Shown here in pieces: positions 8,905 to 16,216 of a stretch of 64,000 nucleotides of DNA. Under the pieces are notes generated by a model. It did not search any database. It was given only the letters and a program-made list of their open reading frames with translations, and had not been told where the DNA came from. A program made the translations under genes and the position numbers. Numbering within the stretch: position 1 is the first letter of the stretch; each line of letters opens with the position of its first letter. This DNA comes from Hyphococcus luteus (GTDB lineage: Bacteria; Pseudomonadota; Alphaproteobacteria; Caulobacterales; Parvularculaceae). The DNA lies in NCBI RefSeq assembly GCF_002943565.1, contig NZ_PJCH01000017.1, forward strand, positions 186,001-250,000, in the 5' to 3' direction.

Positions 8905-10059
8905 ATGTCAGTATCGCTTCACCAGCAGATCCGCGTCGGCGCCTATGTGGCGAAGCAAACCCTTATGGGTCGCGAGAAATATCCGCTGGTCCTGTTTCTT
9001 GAGCCGCTTTTCCGCTGCAACCTCGCTTGCCCCGGCTGCGGCAAGATCGATTATCCGGCGCCGATCCTCAATAAGCGCCTGTCGGCGCAGGAATGCCTCG
9101 ACGCTGTCGACGAATGCGGCGCGCCCGTGGTGGCGATCCCCGGCGGCGAACCGCTGATCCACAAGGAAATCGGCGAAATCGTCGAGGGCATCGTCAAGCG
9201 CAAGAAATTCGTGTCGCTTTGCACCAACGCGCTGCTGCTCGAGAAGAAACTGCACCTCTTCAAACCGTCGCCTTTCCTCTTCTTCTCCGTTCATCTCGAC
9301 GGCCTCGAGGAAGAGCACGACCGCGCGGTCGACCAGAAAGGCACCTTCAAGATCGCCGTCAAGGCGATCAAGGCGGCGCAGGACGCGGGCTTCCAGGTCA
9401 ATGTCAACGCAACGATCTTCGACAACATGACCGCGGAGCAGGTCGCGGACTATCTCGATTTCGCCACCGATCTCGGCTGCAACATCTCGATCTCGCCGGG
9501 CTACGCCTATGAGCGCGCCGAGGACAAGGAACACTTCCTGTCGCGCGAGAAAACCAAGAACCTCTTCCGCGACATCTTCAAGATCGGCAAGGAACGCGGG
9601 CGCGAATGGAACCTGTCGCACTCCTCGCTCTTCCTCAATTTCCTCGCCGGCAATGAAGAATATCACTGCACGCCCTGGGGCTCGCCGACGCGCAATGTCT
9701 TCGGCTGGCAAAAGCCCTGCTACCTTCTCGGCGAAGGCTATGTCTCCACCTTCAAGGAGCTGATGGAGACGACCGAGTGGGACAAATACGGCACCGGCAA
9801 ATACGAGAAATGCTCGAACTGCATGGCCCATTGCGGCTATGAGCCGACGGCGGCCATGGACGCGGTGAAGCATCCCTTCAAGATGTTCCGCATCCCGAAC
9901 ATGTTCAAGATCAAGACCGAGGGCCCCATGGCGCCGGAGATCGATCTGTCGAACGCGCGGCCCGCCGAGGACATGCACGAAGAACTGGTCGAAGCCGAGA
10001 TGTCAAAGATCGAGGCTGAGAAAAAGTCGGCCAAAGAGCGGGCCGAGGCTGCGGCGTAG
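8905..10059 (+). CDS. hpnH: Adenosyl-hopene transferase HpnH (radical SAM)
   Basis: 384 residues. The radical-SAM cluster motif CX3CX2C is at C38, C42 and C45 (RCNLACPGC), followed by GGEPL. A C-terminal Cys group (CSNCMAHCG) and a strongly charged Lys/Glu/Ala tail end the protein. HpnH adds the 5'-deoxyadenosyl group to hopene (diploptene), the first step of C35 hopanoid synthesis. The last 57 bases of the gene are repeated at 10368-10424 with four mismatches, flanking a low-GC insert. The next hopanoid step, HpnG, lies convergently downstream. Confidence 0.93.
   Translation: MSVSLHQQIRVGAYVAKQTLMGREKYPLVLFLEPLFRCNLACPGCGKIDYPAPILNKRLSAQECLDAVDECGAPVVAIPGGEPLIHKEIGEIVEGIVKRKKFVSLCTNALLLEKKLHLFKPSPFLFFSVHLDGLEEEHDRAVDQKGTFKIAVKAIKAAQDAGFQVNVNATIFDNMTAEQVADYLDFATDLGCNISISPGYAYERAEDKEHFLSREKTKNLFRDIFKIGKERGREWNLSHSSLFLNFLAGNEEYHCTPWGSPTRNVFGWQKPCYLLGEGYVSTFKELMETTEWDKYGTGKYEKCSNCMAHCGYEPTAAMDAVKHPFKMFRIPNMFKIKTEGPMAPEIDLSNARPAEDMHEELVEAEMSKIEAEKKSAKERAEAAA
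10003..10059. repeat. Direct repeat of hpnH 3' end, left copy
   Basis: These 57 bases are the hpnH 3' end, from the SKIEAEKK codons through the stop. They recur at 10368-10424 in the same orientation with four mismatches. The repeats flank 308 bp of low-GC DNA and behave like the duplicated ends of a site-specific insertion. Confidence 0.85.
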
Positions 10060-10086
10060 CGGCAGAAGCAGTGGGGGGGCTTGGGA

Positions 10087-10353
10087 ATGAACAACGTTAC
10101 AGCCACTGAGTTACTTCAATACTCTGCCGCTGCGATTGCAGTTCTTGTTTTTCTATTTGGATTATTAAGATGGGTACTGAAACTCGGAGATTTGGGACGA
10201 CTTCCAGCGTACCAACTTATCTTCGCACCATTGGCCTTGATACTAATAGTGGTTCTTGTTGGGGCAGGATGCGAGATGTTAATGGGCGACCGCTGTCCAT
10301 CACCCATAATGCAAAAGCGGTTAGAAGAGGGCCAGAACAAGACAGGCCCTTAG
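10087..10353 (+). CDS. Small low-GC two-helix membrane protein in a repeat-flanked insert
   Basis: 88 residues with two hydrophobic helices (about 13-32, AAAIAVLVFLFGLL; about 44-63, LIFAPLALILIVVLVGAGC) and a polar tail with two cysteines. The ATG at 10087 is used; an in-frame TTG lies two codons earlier. A GGGGGGG run stands just upstream and may act as ribosome binding. The GC content is well below hpnH and hpnG. The gene lies entirely between the two copies of the hpnH 3' end, so it is probable acquired cargo. No family recognised. Confidence 0.55.
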   Translation: MNNVTATELLQYSAAAIAVLVFLFGLLRWVLKLGDLGRLPAYQLIFAPLALILIVVLVGAGCEMLMGDRCPSPIMQKRLEEGQNKTGP

Positions 10354-10367
10354 CAAAAAGCGACAAA

Positions 10368-10424
10368 TCAAAGATCGAGGCTGAGAAAAAGGCGGCTAAA
10401 GAGCGGGCCAAGGCTGCGGCGTAA
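10368..10424. repeat. Direct repeat of hpnH 3' end, right copy
   Basis: Copy of 10003-10059 with four differences in 57 bases. The plus strand reads the duplicate HpnH tail codons out of any hpnH context, ending in TAA. The minus strand of this copy supplies the last 18 codons and the stop of hpnG, so the duplication rebuilt the 3' ends of both convergent genes. Confidence 0.85.
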
Positions 10425-11159
10425 AGTTTTCGCCGCGGCGGCCGAGTCCTGCCCGAGCTCTCTCAACGCCCATAATTGTTTGGGATCGCGCAGCGCCGCG
10501 CCGACCGTGGCGAGCGCGCGCACGGACCCGTCCGGCGCCACGGCGTTCAAGGCCGCCGGCGGCAGGGCCCGGTCCGCCGGGTCGGCGATGGCGCGGATGG
10601 CGAGAAACGGCGCGCCGGCGCGTGCGGCGGCCCGCGCCGCGCCATGGCTTTCCATGTCGACGGCGACGGCGCCGTGGTTCTGAAACAGCGCGGACTTTTT
10701 CAGCGTGCTGTCGACGATCTCGTCCGCGCCGAACAGCGCCGCCAATCTTGCTTCTACCTTCCCCCGCTCATCCCCGCGCAGGCGGGGATCCATTTTTGCA
10801 GACCTTCCTGGATTCCCGCTTTCGCGGGAAAGAGCGGGATTGAGACAACCGAGCAGATAACGGTCGCCCGCATAGACCGACCCGTCATCGGCGATGATCG
10901 TCTCGCCGATGACGAGATCGCCCGGCCTCAGCGCCGGATCGAGGCCGCCGGAAAAGCCGATGGAAAAGATCGCGCTCGCGCCCTCATTGCAGAAGTCCCG
11001 AGCGATGTCTTCCGCACGCGCCGCATTAGCGCCGGAAACCCCGATGCGGATCTTGGATTTGTCGACGCCCGCCGCAACAGCCTGCGCTTCGGATTTCAAC
11101 CCGCAAATGACGCCGATGAAATTGGAGCTATTAGTATCAGAGGCGCACATAGTTTTCAT
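10368..11159 (-). CDS. hpnG: Hopanoid nucleoside phosphorylase/nucleosidase HpnG, with an in-frame repeat insertion
   Basis: 263 residues of the MTA/SAH nucleosidase-phosphorylase fold: SIGFSGGLDPALRPGDLVI early, then VAVDMESHGAARAA (purine/ribose pocket) and FLAIRAIADPAD. In hopanoid loci this family (HpnG) removes adenine from adenosylhopane. Two oddities. Codons at 10758-10841 are a 28-codon palindromic repeat (SRESGNP ... MDPRLRGD) inserted in frame between YLLGCL and VEARLAALFG. The last 18 residues are the antisense of the duplicated hpnH tail. The start overlaps the upstream 68-aa ORF by 23 bp (an ATG at 11150 is also possible). Whether the altered protein is active is unknown. Confidence 0.82.
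   Translation of the reverse strand: MKTMCASDTNSSNFIGVICGLKSEAQAVAAGVDKSKIRIGVSGANAARAEDIARDFCNEGASAIFSIGFSGGLDPALRPGDLVIGETIIADDGSVYAGDRYLLGCLNPALSRESGNPGRSAKMDPRLRGDERGKVEARLAALFGADEIVDSTLKKSALFQNHGAVAVDMESHGAARAAARAGAPFLAIRAIADPADRALPPAALNAVAPDGSVRALATVGAALRDPKQLWALRELGQDSAAAAKTLRRSLGPLFSRLFLSLDL
10758..10841. repeat. Palindromic repeat inserted in frame inside hpnG (CCGCTCATCCCCGC family)
   Basis: 84 bp, exactly 28 codons. It is made of two hairpins, TCCCCGC-GCAG-GCGGGGA and TTCCCGC-TTT-CGCGGGAA, enclosed by CCGCTC ... GAGCGG-type outer arms. The same family occurs between genes at 57852-57941, and related ATCCCGGC-type hairpins lie at 56412-56617. Here it is translated rather than extragenic. 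Confidence 0.88.
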
Positions 11160-11343
11160 GAGTTGGATCTTCAGAACAGTAGATCCTAACCTCTACAATT
11201 TGACCATTATGCTCGATATTCTGAAGAGCCATTTCACCTACGCCACATTCAGGACATTTTACGTCGCGCTTGCCTTGTCTAAGGTCTTCGAAGGCTTTTA
11301 CCCATGCCTTAACTTTATCCTGAATATTGTTTCCGTCTTTCAC
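11137..11343 (-). CDS. Small low-GC protein with a cysteine knuckle, between hpnE and hpnG
   Basis: 68 residues starting at GTG, whose bases overlap the hpnE stop (GTGA), so it is translationally coupled to hpnE. It contains CPECG near the middle and a later YCSEDPTHEN with one Cys and one His, a possible partial zinc ribbon. Its base composition is far lower in GC than hpnE and hpnG. It occupies the position where squalene-hopene cyclase (hpnF) commonly lies. Its 3' end runs 23 bp into hpnG in another frame. No function is recognised. Confidence 0.5.
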   Translation of the reverse strand: MKDGNNIQDKVKAWVKAFEDLRQGKRDVKCPECGVGEMALQNIEHNGQIVEVRIYCSEDPTHENYVRL

Positions 11344-12611
11344 GAAATACTCCGAATCGCCAACTCCGCCGCCCGGTCTCCCGACCTGATCGATCCTTCA
11401 ATCGTCGCGGGCACGCCCGTATCCGTATGGTCGCCGGCGAGGAAGAGATTGCGCCACTGCGTTTCCGGTTTCAGGCGCTTGCGCGCGCCTTCCGGGCTCT
11501 GGTCCGGCGTGGCGCGCTTTTCGCGGATGACGCGCACGCGCTCATACTCCGTATCCTCTAACCCAAGCGCAATCTGCGTTTCGCGCCAGATTTTCGAAAC
11601 CACATCGTCATTGGGCTGATCGTCGGCGCCAATGGCGTTGGAGGCCGAGGTCGTCAGGCTGATGACGTCGTCGCGCACAAAGGCCCACTGGCCGAGGCTC
11701 GACACCATGCCGATGAACGGCCCGTCGCCGACCGCCGCACGCGGAACCGGTTTGCCGAGCCGGTAGTGAATGTTCAAAATGCTGGCGTCGTCATTCGGCG
11801 GATCGATATCGGGCAGCAAGTCTTTGAGCCGCGTCGGCGGAATGGCGAAGATCGCCTTGTCGCCTTCCTCCAAAGTTACGGTCTCGTCGGCGAAGTTGAG
11901 CGTCGTCACTTCGCCGCCTTCCATCCAGACGCCGCGCACCCGCGCGCCGAGACGCACGGTCCCGCCATGGGCCTCGATGAACTTCACCGCCGGCTCGATG
12001 AAGGCGTGGCCAAGCCCGGTCTTCGCGGTCAGCGGCACGGAAGCCTGCCCGCCCAGAAGGAACGTCTCGCGGATCACCCGCCAGAGCAGTTTCGCCTGGC
12101 CCTTTTCCGGCGTCGTATTCAAGACGGCGAGGGTCAGGGGCTCCCAGAAGCAGGGATAGAGAACGCTATTTTTATCAACAACTTCCGCCACAGTCTTGCC
12201 GTCACCGGCGAAGGCGATTCCCGCCGCCTTCACATAATCCATGACGTTCGTGTCGGGCACGCGCCATTTCCTGTCGAAGACCCAGAAGGGGATCGGCCCT
12301 TCATTGATCCGCACCGTCCAACGCTTGCCCGATTTAACGTCCACGAACGGATAGAGCGCGAAGGGCGGGCCGGTGAGCGGATCTTCCGCGCCGATGCGCG
12401 CGAGGTAAGACAATGCCGACTTGTTGCCTGACATGATCAGATGGTTGCCGTTGTCGATCTCGCATTCGAGATGGCGGTCGTAAAAGGTGCGGCAGCGCCC
12501 GCCCGCCTGGCCCGCGCTTTCGTAAACCGTCACCGGCACATCGTGTTCGATGAGACGCACGGCTGCGGCGAGGCCCGACAGCCCCGCGCCGATAATATGA
12601 ACGCGGGTCAT
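11340..12611 (-). CDS. hpnE: Squalene-associated FAD-dependent oxidoreductase HpnE
   Basis: 423 residues with an N-terminal dinucleotide-binding GAGLSGLAAAVRL (8-20), an ESAGQAGGRCRT stretch that binds FAD, and a C-terminal LFLAGDHTDTGVPATIEGSIRSG FAD motif typical of phytoene-desaturase-like amine oxidases. HpnE reduces hydroxysqualene to squalene after HpnD and HpnC act. The start overlaps the hpnD stop (ATGA), so hpnC-hpnD-hpnE are coupled. The cyclase that would use its product is not found in this window. Confidence 0.92.
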   Translation of the reverse strand: MTRVHIIGAGLSGLAAAVRLIEHDVPVTVYESAGQAGGRCRTFYDRHLECEIDNGNHLIMSGNKSALSYLARIGAEDPLTGPPFALYPFVDVKSGKRWTVRINEGPIPFWVFDRKWRVPDTNVMDYVKAAGIAFAGDGKTVAEVVDKNSVLYPCFWEPLTLAVLNTTPEKGQAKLLWRVIRETFLLGGQASVPLTAKTGLGHAFIEPAVKFIEAHGGTVRLGARVRGVWMEGGEVTTLNFADETVTLEEGDKAIFAIPPTRLKDLLPDIDPPNDDASILNIHYRLGKPVPRAAVGDGPFIGMVSSLGQWAFVRDDVISLTTSASNAIGADDQPNDDVVSKIWRETQIALGLEDTEYERVRVIREKRATPDQSPEGARKRLKPETQWRNLFLAGDHTDTGVPATIEGSIRSGDRAAELAIRSIS

Positions 12612-13483
12612 TGGCCGGGCGCCTCGCGGGTCAATTTCGGCGCGATGAGCCAGCGGATCGCGATGATGGTTTTTTCCTGTTTTGACAGCATGACCCGCGG
12701 CTGGCCGTTGGCCCAGCCGCGCGCCGCCATCTTATCGAGATAGCGCTCATAAACGCCCATCATAAGAAGAGCGGGCCGGAGCACGCGCCAGTCGAGGGAT
12801 TTCAACGCTGCGCGCGCGGCGGCGAATTTCTCCCGCGCCAGCTCGGCAAGCTCCGCGCGCACGGCGGGGAGCCCTTCCGCCGCGGCGATCGCGTCCGGCG
12901 TCAACGGGCAGCCATGTTTCTCAAGAAGCTCGCGCGGCAAATAGAGGCGGCCTTCTTTCGCGTCCTGTTCCACATCCCGCAGAATATTGGTTAGCTGCAG
13001 CGCGTCGCCGAGCGATATCGCGAAATCGTCGGACGCCTTGCCCTTGGGCGCGCCGAAGATCGGCATGGAAAGCTGACCCGCCGCGCCGGCCGCCCGCCGC
13101 GTATAGGCGGCAAGTTCGTCCATTGACGGCGCGACGATGGGGCCTTTTGCGTCCATCTCCATGCCCTCGATCATGAGGATAAATTCCTCCTTGGGCAGAT
13201 CGAACTGGCGCATGGGCTCCAAGAGCGCGATGCCTGTCGGATATTCAGGGCGTCCTTCGAACAACCGGTCGATTTCCTCGCGCCAGCCCTTGAGCCCTGC
13301 AAGTTTTTCCTCGCGGGTCCCGCCTTCGTCGGCGATGTCGTCCACCTCGCGGCAGAAGGCATAGACGGCGTACATGCCGTCGCGCCGATCCCTGGAAAGA
13401 ATGCGCATGCCCGGCCCGAAAGAGGTTTTCGAGCGCCGCACCGTTTCTTCGGCGTGACGGCGCGCATCCTCCGGGCTGATCAT
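12608..13483 (-). CDS. hpnD: Presqualene diphosphate synthase HpnD
   Basis: 291 residues from the ATG at 13483 (MISPEDARRHAEETV). The first Asp-rich site REVDDIADE and the second, DVEQDAKEGRLYLP, are the squalene/phytoene synthase signatures. HpnD joins two farnesyl diphosphates into presqualene diphosphate. An in-frame start at 13570 would lie inside hpnC and add a basic extension, so the shorter form is preferred; it starts 16 bp after the hpnC stop. Part of the hpnCDE unit. Confidence 0.92.
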   Translation of the reverse strand: MISPEDARRHAEETVRRSKTSFGPGMRILSRDRRDGMYAVYAFCREVDDIADEGGTREEKLAGLKGWREEIDRLFEGRPEYPTGIALLEPMRQFDLPKEEFILMIEGMEMDAKGPIVAPSMDELAAYTRRAAGAAGQLSMPIFGAPKGKASDDFAISLGDALQLTNILRDVEQDAKEGRLYLPRELLEKHGCPLTPDAIAAAEGLPAVRAELAELAREKFAAARAALKSLDWRVLRPALLMMGVYERYLDKMAARGWANGQPRVMLSKQEKTIIAIRWLIAPKLTREAPGQ

Positions 13484-13499
13484 GGCCGCGTCCACGAAA

Positions 13500-14396
13500 T
13501 CACTCCGCGCCTTTGCCCGCTGAGAAAAAGCCCGCCGCCGCGCCACGCAGGCTTGCTGATGCGAAATCAAGCTTGGTGAGCGCCACGCGCCGCGCCAGCG
13601 GATCGCCTTTGCGCAGAATCTGAATAAGGCGTTCGGCGAGCCGCACGATCACCGCCGATTCCATGGCGAGGTGTTTCGAGTTGAGGGCGGAAGGCAGTTT
13701 GCGCGCGTCTTTCATCAGCTCTTCGCAGCCGTCGAGCATCCGGTCCATGACCTTGCGGAACCCGGGTGAGACAGCATCGCGTTCAACCACGGTAAAATCT
13801 TCGCCCTCTTCCTTCAGCCAGTCGCCGATCATGTAAATGCGGTCGAGCTCGCGCTTGTCGTCGCCGCAATCCTGCAAATGGTTAGTGATCTGCAACACGG
13901 TGCACAGCGCGTCGGAATAGCGGTAGCCGGCTTTGTCTTCGCCATGAAGGTCAAGGAGATAACGGCCCACCGGATTGGCGGAAAGCTCGCAATAACCGAG
14001 GAGTTCGTCCCATGTGGCGTAACGGCTTTTCTCGGCGTCGAGAATGAAAGCGGCGACGAGATCCGAACCATGCTTGGTGGTGACGCCCGTTTCCTGCAGG
14101 CTTTCGCGTAAGGCGTGGGCCTTGTGATAGGCCTCGCCATAGCCGGGCGCGCCGTTCAGGGCCGCATCGAAAGCGGTAAGGCGTTTGATCTTCTCTTCGG
14201 AGGAAAGCGCGGCGTTGTCGGCGACATCGTCGATGGCCCGGGCGAAGGCGTAAAAAACCGCCACATGGGGGCGCAGATGTTTCGGCAGGAGGAAAGACCC
14301 GACGGGAAAATTCTCGTCCTTCGCGCCTTTTCCTGAAGGGGTCTCCGCCCCGGCTGAGGCGGGCGCATCGACAGCAATATCCCGTGCGGTTGACAT
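13500..14396 (-). CDS. hpnC: Hydroxysqualene synthase HpnC
   Basis: 298 residues of the trans-isoprenyl diphosphate synthase head-to-head type. Visible motifs are FARAIDDVADNA (first Asp-rich site), GYCELSANPVGRYLLDL, and LQDCGDDKRELDRIY (second site). HpnC converts presqualene diphosphate to hydroxysqualene. It is the first gene of the minus-strand hpnC-hpnD-hpnE unit and is divergent from hpnB, with 76 bp between the two starts for both promoters. The ATG at 14396 (MSTARD) is used; a GTG three codons upstream is unlikely. Confidence 0.92.
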   Translation of the reverse strand: MSTARDIAVDAPASAGAETPSGKGAKDENFPVGSFLLPKHLRPHVAVFYAFARAIDDVADNAALSSEEKIKRLTAFDAALNGAPGYGEAYHKAHALRESLQETGVTTKHGSDLVAAFILDAEKSRYATWDELLGYCELSANPVGRYLLDLHGEDKAGYRYSDALCTVLQITNHLQDCGDDKRELDRIYMIGDWLKEEGEDFTVVERDAVSPGFRKVMDRMLDGCEELMKDARKLPSALNSKHLAMESAVIVRLAERLIQILRKGDPLARRVALTKLDFASASLRGAAAGFFSAGKGAE

Positions 14397-14472
14397 GGGG
14401 CGCACCTTACGGATTTCGACCGCTTTTCCAAGGCGGGTTTTGCCGCTCCCTGAAAGCCGCTATTGGAGCTCC

Positions 14473-15639
14473 ATGTTGACCTTCATCGCCTTTGCCACGC
14501 TCGCCGCCTGGGGCTGGCTGACGCTCCTGCGCGGCGATTTCTGGCGCGCTTCGGAACGCCTCGGCGATCCCCCGGCGCCTGAGGCCTGGCCCGATATCGT
14601 TGCGGTGATCCCCGCCCGGGACGAGGCGGAAACCATCGGTGCGGTCATCCGCGCCCATATGGCCGCCGATTATCCGGGCAAGCTGACGGTGATCCTCGCC
14701 GATGACGGCTCGAGCGACGGAACGGCGGACATCGCGCTCGCCGCCGCGGCCGGCGATGAGCGGGCTTTGGACGTGGTCACGGTCCCGCCCCTGCCCGATG
14801 GCTGGACCGGCAAGCTCTGGGCCGTCGAAAACGGTCTGGAGCGCGCAAAAGAAATCGCGCCGGACGCAAAATACGTCCTGTTGACTGATGCGGACATCGT
14901 GCTTTCCCGCGATACGCTCGCCCGGCTCGTCTCGAAAGCTGAAAAAGAAAATCTCGCGCTGGCCTCGCTGATGGCGCGGCTCGATTCGCGGGGGCCCTGG
15001 GCCTCATTCCTCATTCCCGCTTTCGTCTATTTCTTCCAGAAACTTTATCCCTTCCCGCGCGCCAACGACCCCGACGACAACATGGCGGCGGCGGCGGGCG
15101 GCTGCATGCTGGCGCGGCGCGCAGCGATCGAGGCGATCGGCGGCATGGGCGCGATCAGGACCGCGCTCATCGATGACTGCACTTTCGCGAAAGCCGTGAA
15201 GGACCTGACGCCCGCGACCCGAATCTGGATCGGGCTCGCGCGCGACGAAGCCGTCTCTCTGCGCGACAATCGCGAGCTGTCCTCGATCTGGAACATGGTG
15301 GCGCGCACGGCCTATGCGCAGTTGGACTATTCGCCCTTGATGCTGGCGGGGACGGCGCTCGGCATGGCGCTGATCTATCTGGCGCCGCCGCTGATCATCC
15401 TCACCCTGTTTTCACACTGGAATCTGGCGGCGCTCGCCTACGCCGCGGGGGCCTGCGCCCTCATGGGCTACACTTACTGGCCAACCTTGCGGCTTTACGG
15501 CCGCGCGCCCTGGGAGGCGGCGCTGTTGCCCGTCGCCGCCGGGTTTTATTCGGCCATGACGGTTTCCTCCGCCCTGCGCCACGAACAGGGGCAAGGCGGA
15601 CAATGGAAAGGCCGGACCTATTCCCGGCCCGGCGCCTGA
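14473..15639 (+). CDS. hpnB: Hopene-associated glycosyltransferase HpnB
   Basis: 388 residues with a short N-terminal membrane helix, then a GT2-type domain: PARDEAETIG, the nucleotide-sugar motif ADDGSSDGT, the metal-binding LLTDADIVLS, and a C-terminal stretch of three to four helices (GTALGMALIYLAPPLIILTL and later). HpnB-type enzymes are encoded next to hpnC in many hopanoid clusters and are thought to glycosylate hopanoids or related lipids at the inner membrane. GGAG lies 7 bases before the ATG. It ends 7 bp from the convergent stress-protein gene. Confidence 0.88.
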   Translation: MLTFIAFATLAAWGWLTLLRGDFWRASERLGDPPAPEAWPDIVAVIPARDEAETIGAVIRAHMAADYPGKLTVILADDGSSDGTADIALAAAAGDERALDVVTVPPLPDGWTGKLWAVENGLERAKEIAPDAKYVLLTDADIVLSRDTLARLVSKAEKENLALASLMARLDSRGPWASFLIPAFVYFFQKLYPFPRANDPDDNMAAAAGGCMLARRAAIEAIGGMGAIRTALIDDCTFAKAVKDLTPATRIWIGLARDEAVSLRDNRELSSIWNMVARTAYAQLDYSPLMLAGTALGMALIYLAPPLIILTLFSHWNLAALAYAAGACALMGYTYWPTLRLYGRAPWEAALLPVAAGFYSAMTVSSALRHEQGQGGQWKGRTYSRPGA

Positions 15640-15646
15640 GAGCTTC

Positions 15647-16126
15647 TTATTTGTGCTTTTCGGCGAAGGCCTTGGTCACGAGGAACACCGCGCAGGGCGC
15701 CTCGCGCACCAGCTCCATGGAGGCGCTGCCCTGGAATAGCGAGCCCCAGAAATTGCGCTGGTGCGAGCCCGTCACGATGACGTCGGCGCCGATCTTGGCG
15801 GCATATTGGGCGACTTCGTCCGGCGCTTCGCCGTCGAGCATGACCGACTTGGCCGAGGGGGCGCGCTTCTCGGTCATCGCCTCGAGCTGCTTGACCGCGT
15901 CCGCACGGCCTTCCTTGTGCTGCTCCATGAGCGCTTCGGTGACCACGGACGAACTGGCGCCGAGCTCGGCGGAAAAGCCGGGCGTCGCCGTGGTCAGCGG
16001 CGGCCAGACGCTGACGATCTGCAGCCCCGCCCCGTCCTTATGGGCGAGACTGGCGGCGGCGCTGACCACGCCTTCGGCGAGATCGTCGTCGAGATCGATG
16101 GCGGCGATAATGGATTTGAACTGCAT
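15647..16126 (-). CDS. Universal stress protein family
   Basis: 159 residues forming a single UspA domain: SIIAAIDLDD at the start, then IGADVIVTGSHQRNFWGSLFQGSAS (the ATP-binding GxxG-9x-GS pattern) and PCAVFLVT at the end. Universal stress proteins help survival under starvation or oxygen limitation. An FNR/FixK-type palindrome, TTGATcgcgATCAA, lies 73-86 bp upstream of the start, with a TATA-like stretch between. Regulation by oxygen level is therefore a plausible inference. The gene is convergent with hpnB. Confidence 0.88.
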   Translation of the reverse strand: MQFKSIIAAIDLDDDLAEGVVSAAASLAHKDGAGLQIVSVWPPLTTATPGFSAELGASSSVVTEALMEQHKEGRADAVKQLEAMTEKRAPSAKSVMLDGEAPDEVAQYAAKIGADVIVTGSHQRNFWGSLFQGSASMELVREAPCAVFLVTKAFAEKHK

Positions 16127-16198
16127 AGCTGCGCTCCCTGGCCTCTAGCCTATATAAGCATCCTATTTTGCAGCTTAAACCGCCGCCGGCGCAATGAC

Positions 16199-16212
16199 TT
16201 GATCGCGATCAA
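16199..16212 (-). promoter_or_regulatory. FNR/FixK-type operator upstream of the stress-protein gene
   Basis: TTGATCGCGATCAA is a perfect match to the FNR/FixK consensus TTGAT-N4-ATCAA. It lies immediately 3' of the PhyH gene and upstream of the minus-strand usp gene. On the minus strand a TTATAT -10-like hexamer follows about 42-47 bases after the palindrome, a class I activator geometry. Family knowledge links such boxes to low-oxygen activation of stress genes. Confidence 0.6.
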
Positions 16213-16216
16213 GAAC

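Noticed and set aside
10170-10424. 84-residue plus-strand frame ending in the HpnH tail codons
   Set aside because: It overlaps the better-supported membrane protein gene in another frame, and its tail is only the duplicated hpnH end.
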